5,120 bases of DNA from Sphingobacteriia bacterium (GTDB taxonomy: Bacteria; Bacteroidota; Bacteroidia; NS11-12g; UBA955), in NCBI GenBank assembly GCA_021151535.1, contig JAGKXC010000121.1, positions 1 through 5,120 on the forward strand, given 5' to 3'. The notes below the pieces were generated by a model. It did no database searches. It was not told the DNA's origin and worked only from the letters and a program-made list of their open reading frames with translations. The translations under genes and the position numbers were made by a program. Position 1 is the first letter of the stretch. Every line of letters starts with the position of its first letter. This document shows positions 1-5,120 of this stretch, piece after piece.

Positions 1-481
1 ATTTGTAAATAAAACTGCCATTGAAGAATTTACTGCGAATAACGACCAAGTAACAGCGGCTTTCAGTGTTGCTGAGAATGCAGTTGTAATGCGTGTTCCA
101 GTAAATAGTTTTCAGTTTAAATCTGCTTTGATGCAGAAGCACTTTCAAGAAAACTATTTGGAAACCAACAAGTTCCCGTTTTCAACTTATGTAGGTAAAA
201 TCAACGATGCAAAAGCTTTGGCTACTGCTTCTGGCAATTTGAGTAAAAATGGTGAATATCCTGTTGAAACAACTGGTACTTTGGAAATGCACGGCGTGAA
301 AAAGCCTATCGTTGTTCCTGGTAAAGTAACTGTTAAAGACGGTGTAGTAACTTTGAGTGCTAACTTCAACGTGAAGTGCAGTGATTATGAAATCAAAATT
401 CCTGCTGCTTCTGCTGCTTCGGTTTCAAATGACATTGCTGTTTCAGTTAGCTGCCCATTAAAGCAAGCTGCTAAGAAATAA
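1..481 (+). CDS. YceI family protein (lipocalin-like, periplasmic), 5'-truncated by window edge
   Basis: The reading frame is open from base 2 to the TAA at 479-481, so the gene starts upstream of the window and 159 residues are visible. An ATG at 89 is internal: the 29 residues before it continue the YceI fold. Family marks are the central segment with LMQKHFQENYLET (from about base 128), the KFPFSTYVGKI strand after it, and a GTLEMHGVKKPIVVPG segment near 275-330, which matches the usual 'L-x-hHG-x-x-k' region. The end carries the final strands and SCPL before a short lysine tail. YceI proteins are secreted lipocalin-like barrels that bind long isoprenoid chains such as polyprenyl phosphates or quinones. 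The signal peptide would be upstream and cannot be checked. The gene lies 33 bases before a cytochrome lipoprotein, which fits a role in envelope redox or lipid carriage. The family call is firm; the ligand is unknown. Confidence 0.9.
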   Translation, partial: FVNKTAIEEFTANNDQVTAAFSVAENAVVMRVPVNSFQFKSALMQKHFQENYLETNKFPFSTYVGKINDAKALATASGNLSKNGEYPVETTGTLEMHGVKKPIVVPGKVTVKDGVVTLSANFNVKCSDYEIKIPAASAASVSNDIAVSVSCPLKQAAKK

Positions 482-514
482 GGTTCGTTCCCATCGCCCT
501 AAAAAAATAAGAGT

Positions 515-1153
515 ATGAAAAAATTATTGCTGCTTACAGCGATTGGATTGGTATTGTCTGCAGTTATTCCGGGATGCGAGCATACTTCGATTACCGATTC
601 TGGGATTTGCTTTGAACGCGATATCCAACCCATTTTTAATAGCAAATGTGCGATGAGCGGTTGCCATGATGCAGGATCTAGTGCCGAAGGTTATATCTTG
701 GATTCTTATAATCACATTGTTAGACGTGGAATAAAAAAAGGAAGTGCCAATAACTCCAATTTGTATGAAGTAATGGCAAGTGGCGAGATGCCCCCAAGAC
801 GTTATACCAAGTTGAGTTCAAGTGAATTGACACTCATTCGTGATTGGATTAATGCGGGAGCGCCCAATGGTACTAATTGTCCAACCGTTTGTGATTCAAC
901 TGTTTACACATTCTCGGGTCAGATTCAGCCTTTGATGAATAAATACTGCGTTGGCTGTCATTCTGCTTCCAATGCTTCCGCAGGGGTAGATGTTTCAAGT
1001 TATACCGGCGTAAAAAATTCCATCAATAGCGGATTGGTAGCATCATTGGATCATACTGGTTATTATCCGATGCCCAAAGGCGGAAATAAATTAACTGATT
1101 GTGAAATAGCACAAGTTAAAAAGTGGATTGCCTCAGGCGCGCCAAATAATTAA
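515..1153 (+). CDS. Di-domain c-type cytochrome lipoprotein
   Basis: A 212-residue exported haem protein. Residues 1-21 form a lipoprotein signal: MKK, a hydrophobic core, then the lipobox IPGC with Cys21 as the lipidated residue. Two similar cytochrome c domains follow. Domain 1 (about 32-120) has an unusual CX4CH haem site (Cys45, Cys50, His51), a likely axial Met92 in GEMPP, and ends in RDWINAGAPNG. Domain 2 (about 122-212) has a standard CXXCH (Cys145, Cys148, His149), a likely axial Met186 in YYPMPKGG, and ends in KKWIASGAPNN. The repeated 'W-I-x-[AS]-G-A-P-N' ending shows internal duplication. Extra cysteines 126 and 196 of domain 2 have counterparts in the next gene and may form a disulfide. 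The leader is A-rich (ctaaaaaaataagagt) without a clear Shine-Dalgarno, normal for Bacteroidota. It probably passes electrons at the periplasmic face or outer membrane; the partner is unknown. Anchoring membrane is uncertain, as residues after Cys21 (EHTS) give no strong surface-export signal. Confidence 0.9.
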   Translation: MKKLLLLTAIGLVLSAVIPGCEHTSITDSGICFERDIQPIFNSKCAMSGCHDAGSSAEGYILDSYNHIVRRGIKKGSANNSNLYEVMASGEMPPRRYTKLSSSELTLIRDWINAGAPNGTNCPTVCDSTVYTFSGQIQPLMNKYCVGCHSASNASAGVDVSSYTGVKNSINSGLVASLDHTGYYPMPKGGNKLTDCEIAQVKKWIASGAPNN

Positions 1154-1158
1154 ATTTG
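1127..1158 (+). promoter_or_regulatory. Possible Bacteroidota-type promoter before the small cytochrome gene
   Basis: TAAATTTG at 1151-1158 fits the Bacteroidota sigma factor -7 consensus TAnnTTTG. ATTG at 1127-1130 lies 20 bases upstream, close to the usual spacing for the -33 TTTG element. Transcription would begin near 1165, giving a leader of about 30 bases before the ATG at 1198. The -7 element overlaps the stop codon of the preceding gene. A short motif in A/T-rich DNA can occur by chance, so this is only a candidate for an internal operon promoter. Confidence 0.3.
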
Positions 1159-1197
1159 TAGTAATAAAAATTTCTTTTTAAATTCTTATAATTGAAT

Positions 1198-1572
1198 ATG
1201 AAAATTTTAAAAATTTTATTAGTAACTACAATTCTCATGATTGTTATGTTGCAAATGGAAACTGGATGTTATTATGATTCTAAAGAAAAATTATATTCGT
1301 CCACTTTTTGTGATACAACGAATGTTTCTTACACCAGAACAATTGGAAATATACTTAATCTTAAATGTACAATGTGCCATGGTGTTTCTAATCCATCAGC
1401 TGGGATAAGTTTGACAAGTTATAATTTAGTTAAGGCTGCGGCACTCAATGGTTCTTTATTGGGAACTACAAATGAAATCGGTGGCTTTAAACTGATGCCA
1501 CCGGATAATAAATTAGATAATTGTTCACTAAAACAAATTGACAAATGGATTCGATTGGGAATGCCACAATAA
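1198..1572 (+). CDS. Small mono-haem c-type cytochrome lipoprotein
   Basis: A 124-residue protein when started at ATG 1198; a TTG two codons earlier (1192) is in frame but less likely. Residues 1-23 are a hydrophobic signal and Cys24 is the probable lipidated residue, followed by YYDSKEKLY, a mature N-terminus common in Bacteroidota cytochromes of this kind. The lipobox (ETGC) is weak, with Glu at -3. The haem site is Cys57-Thr-Met-Cys60-His61 and the likely sixth ligand is Met100 in KLMPPDNK. The fold closely parallels domain 2 of the upstream cytochrome: Cys38 lies 19 residues before the first haem Cys in both, and Cys109 matches Cys196, suggesting a conserved disulfide. The end, DKWIRLGMPQ, is the counterpart of KKWIASGAPNN. 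The start region is visibly more A/T-rich than the flanking genes. It probably acts as an electron carrier anchored in the envelope beside the upstream di-domain protein; donor and acceptor cannot be read. Confidence 0.88.
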   Translation: MKILKILLVTTILMIVMLQMETGCYYDSKEKLYSSTFCDTTNVSYTRTIGNILNLKCTMCHGVSNPSAGISLTSYNLVKAAALNGSLLGTTNEIGGFKLMPPDNKLDNCSLKQIDKWIRLGMPQ

Positions 1573-1576
1573 TTTT

Positions 1577-2572
1577 ATGAAAAGGTCTTTGGTTTTCATG
1601 GCGATGTTATCGGGAATTTCTTTCTCCGCACATGCCGAAAACGTTGTAGAATTACCAGCGAGTTTATCGCCCGGAATTCAAACTTCGCATACAATCGTTA
1701 CAACACCCAAAACGGTAAATAAGCCATTGGGATTGATGGCAAAACAGGCGAATTTTGGGGAAGGATTGTACACTCCGCCAACTTTGCCGGTGGATGCCAA
1801 AAGTTTAAGGATGGTGAATCAACAAAGTGCGATCACCTTGCCTGCAAAGCAATGGGAAATGTACATCCAACACAGGTTTGGAGCTTTGAGTAGCGGTGCC
1901 TACAACTGGTATGGCATAGATCAAAGTTTTATGCGAATTGGATTGGATTACGGATTAAATAAGAATACAACGCTGGGAATTTCACGTTCGAGTATGGGTA
2001 AAATTGCTGATTTATCGGTGAAGTATCAGTTTTTAGGATCGAAGAAAAAGGAAAGTTCTTGGAAAGGCGCGTATTACCTCAATATGACGTCTGATATTCG
2101 CAAAAAATCGGATTTTACTGACCAGCAACCGATGTATTATTCAAATCGTTTGCGGTTTGTGAATCAAGTAATTATTACCAAAAGTTTTGGCGATAAATTT
2201 GTTTTGGGTTTGGTACCAACTTGGGTGCATGTGAATTTGGTTGATAAAAATGTGAATTCTAATGATATTCCAGTATTGGCATCGTTTGCTCGTGTGAAAT
2301 TCAATGAAAGGTACTGCTTAACGGCTGAAATGGCATCGCCCGTAAATTTGCCAGTTGTGCCTTTGCTGAATCCGCGTACAGCCAACACCAGCGTAAATGT
2401 TCCAGCCAACCCTTATATGGCCATTGGATTGGATATTTTTACGGCAAAACACGTGTTTCATCTTAGTTTTAGCAATGCTCAAAGTATGAATGAATCGTAC
2501 TTGTATGTGACCGATAATGGGTCGTTTAAGCAAACATTGCGATTTGGTTTTAATATCGTTCGTAGATGGTAA
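1577..2572 (+). CDS. DUF5777-like outer-membrane beta-barrel protein (first paralogue)
   Basis: 331 residues from ATG 1577, only four bases after the preceding stop. An in-frame TTG at 1538 would add 13 residues inside the cytochrome gene and spoil the signal peptide, so it was not used. Residues 1-20 are a Sec signal with the cleavage site SAHA|ENVV. After a proline-rich linker (about 25-75), the body shows alternating polar/hydrophobic strands and the family-type blocks YIQHRFGALSSG (96-107), YGIDQSFMRIGLDYGL (112-127), LGISRSS (133-139) and, near the end, HVFHLSFSNAQSMNES (292-307). It closes on RFGFNIVRRW with a terminal aromatic residue, as in outer-membrane barrels. DUF5777 is a Bacteroidota barrel family of unknown function, assigned here from recall of its motifs rather than by search. 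It is paralogous to the next gene. Following two haem lipoproteins, it may serve as their outer-membrane partner or pore; that is inference. Confidence 0.82.
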   Translation: MKRSLVFMAMLSGISFSAHAENVVELPASLSPGIQTSHTIVTTPKTVNKPLGLMAKQANFGEGLYTPPTLPVDAKSLRMVNQQSAITLPAKQWEMYIQHRFGALSSGAYNWYGIDQSFMRIGLDYGLNKNTTLGISRSSMGKIADLSVKYQFLGSKKKESSWKGAYYLNMTSDIRKKSDFTDQQPMYYSNRLRFVNQVIITKSFGDKFVLGLVPTWVHVNLVDKNVNSNDIPVLASFARVKFNERYCLTAEMASPVNLPVVPLLNPRTANTSVNVPANPYMAIGLDIFTAKHVFHLSFSNAQSMNESYLYVTDNGSFKQTLRFGFNIVRRW

Positions 2573-2583
2573 TTGTGGGGAAT

Positions 2584-3576
2584 ATGAACAATACAAAAAT
2601 GAAAAATTGGGTTTTAGCAGTCATCTGTGTTTTTGCCGGGAGCAATCAACTTATGGCGCAAGACGATTCTTTAATGATGTCGTTATTGGATAGTCCGGCA
2701 GAAGCGCCTGTGGAAAAGGTTCATAGTGCTTTTAAAACAACGAAAGTTATTAATTTACAATCAACTGAATTAACAGACGCGGGTGTGTTTGACTTTAAAA
2801 TGAGTCACCGATTTGGACCCATTAATTCAGGACGGGATAATGCTTATGGATTGGATATTGCAACGATCCGTTTTGGTGGTGAATTTGGCGTTTTACCGAA
2901 TTTAATGATAGGGGTAGGGCGATCGAATATCAAATCTGAGAAATTGGTTGATGGCTATATGAAATGGCGCGTGATGCACCAAACTTCCGATAACAAGAAG
3001 CCATTGAGTATTTTGTTGTTGGGTGGTGTAGATTTTAGAAATACCCGTTATTCTGTGAATTTTAAAAATCAAGCGGGTTTGGATTCTTCTGGTTATCTTT
3101 TTGTACCCAATTCGGTGAGAACTGCCTACGTAGCACAATGTATTATTGGTAAAAAAGTAAACAGCAATTTTAGCTTTGAATTTGTGCCTGGCTGGGTTAA
3201 AAAATCTACCGTAACGGCAAGTAAAGCCACTGGTTTTGGTGATTATAAAAATGCGGCTAAGTCTACTTCTCAAGTTTATTTGGGAATGGGTTTTAGACAG
3301 AAATTGAGCTCAAGAACCTCGTTGAATGTGGAGTATATTCCCATTTTAACGAATAAAGGTAATTCGGTGAATAGCTTTTCATTGGGGTTGGATTTGGAAA
3401 CAGGGGGACACGTTTTTCAGTTCCAGTTTACCAATTCATTGGGGTTGAACGAATCCATGTTTATCGCCAGAACTACCGATAAATGGAACCAAGCTGGCGT
3501 GAGATTTGGATTCAATTTGCACCGCGTATTTACGGTAATTGATCCTGATTTTTACAGAAAACCTACAATGAATTAA
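2584..3576 (+). CDS. DUF5777-like outer-membrane beta-barrel protein (second paralogue)
   Basis: 330 residues from ATG 2584, which has gtgggg just upstream. Alternatives are ATG 2566, which overlaps the previous stop and would lengthen the signal n-region oddly, and ATG 2599, which gives the most compact signal. The signal peptide ends at LMA|QDDS (about residue 25). Family blocks match the first paralogue: SHRFGPINSG (74-83), YGLDIATIRFGGEFGV (88-103), IGVGRSN (109-115), then LETGGHVFQFQFTNSLGLNE (271-290), which is nearer to the usual family wording than the same block in its neighbour. The barrel ends near RFGFNLHRVF, but about 15 further residues (TVIDPDFYRKPTMN) follow, so the C-terminus is not a classic terminal aromatic. 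Last gene of the run, its TAA overlaps the stop of the convergent gene. Function is unknown; a transport or assembly role in the outer membrane alongside the cytochromes is inferred. Confidence 0.84.
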   Translation: MNNTKMKNWVLAVICVFAGSNQLMAQDDSLMMSLLDSPAEAPVEKVHSAFKTTKVINLQSTELTDAGVFDFKMSHRFGPINSGRDNAYGLDIATIRFGGEFGVLPNLMIGVGRSNIKSEKLVDGYMKWRVMHQTSDNKKPLSILLLGGVDFRNTRYSVNFKNQAGLDSSGYLFVPNSVRTAYVAQCIIGKKVNSNFSFEFVPGWVKKSTVTASKATGFGDYKNAAKSTSQVYLGMGFRQKLSSRTSLNVEYIPILTNKGNSVNSFSLGLDLETGGHVFQFQFTNSLGLNESMFIARTTDKWNQAGVRFGFNLHRVFTVIDPDFYRKPTMN

Positions 3577-5120
3577 TTTTCCCAAATTCCATATTGGTAA
3601 GGGTTTCCAGGAAGGATTCCTACCCAAGCGGATTCAAAAGGAATGTCTAATCCCAATCGGGTTTGCATGTTCCACAAGGGGATGTCGCTCAATTTGATAC
3701 AATGAACGGCATAAGGTAGTTGTAGTTGCTGGAAAATTTGCATTTTTGTAGATCTCCAATCAATTTGATTATCTCCGTTATAAAGTGTTGAAACGATTTC
3801 GGAGCCTTCATCAGGAATTTCTTCTCCAAGTAATGTAGGAGTGATAACGATTAGTAAATCATTGGGTTGTGGCTGGAATTCGGCTAAGGTAAATTGGGCG
3901 TGAAAGCTTAATTGGTCATTTTCGCTCACAAGTCTTTTCAATGCCAAAAGAGGGAGAGGACAGTTATTTTGGTTAGCGGTTTTCAATCGATTTGGATTGA
4001 AATGTTGGCCCAAAATAGAGTAGCCGCCGATGTATTGATGTTGGATTTTAACGGAATCAAAAGCCAATTGAAAAAGAGGTCTAACCCAAGGTGCAGAATT
4101 CGCTTGCAAACACAAATTGATGTTTTGATGGGGTTGTAATGATTTTAATCGGGCGATAAACGATGCTTCATTTTCAAAGATTTGGCTATTATTCTGAATG
4201 AGGTTAGCACTTTTCTCTGGGTTTAACGCAGTGTAATGTTTGGCGTAAAATTTCAATATGTCTGGATCGATATTAACCCATGTTTTTTGAGGATTTTGGT
4301 AAAAAATGGCAGCAAATTCGGCATGGTAGTTTTTTTGTGCTTCGCCCAACCATTGGTGTTTGATTAGGGTGTTTATTGATAGTGAAATAGTCAATGTTGT
4401 TAGCCAAATTAACCCCCATTTGGAATCGGCTTTTTGAATTAATTCAGAAATACCTATTGCGCCTACCAACCACAAAAAGGGTAGGGAGAAATAGAGAGCG
4501 GAGGGCTGTAGAACAGGGCTTCTCCAGCAGCTGTAAATATGTAGAATAAGATAGTTGATGAAGAAAATAATCAATAACGGCAAGCTTGTTTTGGGCTTAA
4601 AATAGATGGAAAGTGCAACGGAAGCAATGAGCACGATACTAAGGTAATTCCCAAGATAACGATGAAAAAATAGCGCCAAAAAATCGGGCGATGGCGCAGA
4701 AAGCCAGCCCAGACCGCGGTTTGCTAATTGTTGATATAAAGTAGCAAAATTGGGACTATAAATAATTACGACGGCAATGCCAGCGATGGATATTGTTCTT
4801 AGAATTTGTGAATAAGGCCTGTGTTCTATAATGGCCATTATTAAAAAGAAAAAGAAACTAAGTAACGCAAACAAGAAAGCGAAGTGGTGGAAATAGCCAG
4901 AAAGGGCAATCCATACAGCCCAGGCTGTGGCAGTTTGCCAAGGGAATTGCTGTGGTTGTTGCAATTTGTGCAACAACTTTAACGCCCATCGCCAGGAAAG
5001 AAAAACAAAAGGCAATGCGATAGAATACGGCCGAACCATCGTGCCGATGTAAAGATTCCACCACCAAAGGGTAAGGAAAATTAATAGGGATAGCCCGGCG
5101 GCTTTGCTGTGAACTTCTTT
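3573..5120 (-). CDS. GT39/ArnT-like integral membrane glycosyltransferase, 5'-truncated by window edge
   Basis: The frame is open to the window edge: 27 sense codons precede the ATG at 5039, including a hydrophobic stretch rich in Leu, Phe and Trp, so that Met is internal and 515 residues of the 3' part are visible. Counting from that Met, MVRPYSIALPFVF (1-13) resembles the 'RPYsl' segment of GT39/PMT_2-type enzymes, and SGYFHHFAFLFAL (47-59) resembles their 'YtHyf' segment. Hydrophobic segments lie near 5-22, 36-50, 52-72, 83-98, 131-147, 153-170, 182-200 and 208-225. RSPVLQPSALYFSLPFLWL (173-191) matches the family's late membrane region. Residues 226-488 are soluble and predicted extracytoplasmic, with no catalytic motif that I recognise. 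Such enzymes transfer sugars from polyprenyl-phosphate donors to lipids, glycans or proteins. The acidic catalytic loop would be upstream of the window and cannot be confirmed. Sugar and acceptor are unknown. The gene runs against the redox genes and probably belongs to a separate unit. Confidence 0.75.
   Translation of the reverse strand, partial: KEVHSKAAGLSLLIFLTLWWWNLYIGTMVRPYSIALPFVFLSWRWALKLLHKLQQPQQFPWQTATAWAVWIALSGYFHHFAFLFALLSFFFFLIMAIIEHRPYSQILRTISIAGIAVVIIYSPNFATLYQQLANRGLGWLSAPSPDFLALFFHRYLGNYLSIVLIASVALSIYFKPKTSLPLLIIFFINYLILHIYSCWRSPVLQPSALYFSLPFLWLVGAIGISELIQKADSKWGLIWLTTLTISLSINTLIKHQWLGEAQKNYHAEFAAIFYQNPQKTWVNIDPDILKFYAKHYTALNPEKSANLIQNNSQIFENEASFIARLKSLQPHQNINLCLQANSAPWVRPLFQLAFDSVKIQHQYIGGYSILGQHFNPNRLKTANQNNCPLPLLALKRLVSENDQLSFHAQFTLAEFQPQPNDLLIVITPTLLGEEIPDEGSEIVSTLYNGDNQIDWRSTKMQIFQQLQLPYAVHCIKLSDIPLWNMQTRLGLDIPFESAWVGILPGNPYQYGIWEN

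Noticed and set aside
187..369. 60-codon minus-strand frame inside the YceI gene
   Set aside because: Shadow of the strongly supported YceI coding frame; no independent evidence of a gene.
402..419. Two copies of a 9-base ctgctgctt unit as a tandem repeat
   Set aside because: Only two units, in frame, encoding an Ala-Ala-Ser repeat in YceI; too short to be meaningful.
482..514. Gap between YceI and the first cytochrome as a terminator or riboswitch
   Set aside because: Only 33 bases, with no stem-loop visible; an A-rich ribosome-loading leader explains it.
1200..1220. A/T palindromic run (aaaattttaaaaatttt) as operator or terminator
   Set aside because: It encodes the lysine/isoleucine/leucine start of the signal peptide (KILKIL), and there is no G/C stem; the symmetry is explained by composition.
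1538..1576. TTG at 1538 as start of the first barrel protein
   Set aside because: It lies within the cytochrome gene and would bury the signal peptide behind 13 polar residues. ATG 1577 gives a clean Sec signal.
2902..3273. 123-codon open frame on the minus strand
   Set aside because: It lies wholly inside the second barrel gene, and its translation has no recognisable domain or export signal. The sense strand matches a clear protein family.
3912..4139. 75-codon plus-strand frame inside the glycosyltransferase gene
   Set aside because: Opposite-strand shadow with no domain or signal.

Overview
The window looks like a piece of a Bacteroidota chromosome, possibly of the Chitinophagales/Sphingobacteriales type, though rank below phylum is a guess. 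Three things point that way: A/T-rich DNA with A-rich rather than Shine-Dalgarno leaders, a lipoprotein-type mono-haem cytochrome with the 'CYYDS' N-terminus common in that phylum, and two outer-membrane barrel proteins that look like the Bacteroidota DUF5777 family. No mobile element, CRISPR array, tRNA or rRNA is visible, and the window is almost fully coding.

Plus strand, 1-3576, is one tightly packed five-gene run. It holds the 3' part of a YceI-family lipocalin-like protein (1-481), a two-domain c-type cytochrome lipoprotein (515-1153), a small one-domain c-type cytochrome lipoprotein (1198-1572), and two tandem paralogous DUF5777-like beta-barrel proteins (1577-2572 and 2584-3576). Gaps are 33, 44, 4 and 11 bases, so an operon is likely, perhaps with an extra internal promoter before the small cytochrome. 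All the complete proteins carry export signals. The set therefore works in the periplasm or outer membrane: a probable isoprenoid/quinone-binding carrier (YceI), three mono-haem domains on lipid anchors, and two barrels. A cell-envelope redox or electron-transfer module is a reasonable inference, but no substrate can be read from the sequence.

Minus strand, 3573-5120, is the 3' part of a large integral membrane protein resembling GT39/ArnT-like (PMT_2) glycosyltransferases, with about eight visible hydrophobic segments and a long soluble C-terminal region. Its 5' end, where the family's catalytic acidic loop would lie, is outside the window. It converges on the operon, and the two stop codons overlap in a shared TTAA. 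There is no intergenic space for a terminator between them, and the two sides are probably functionally unrelated.
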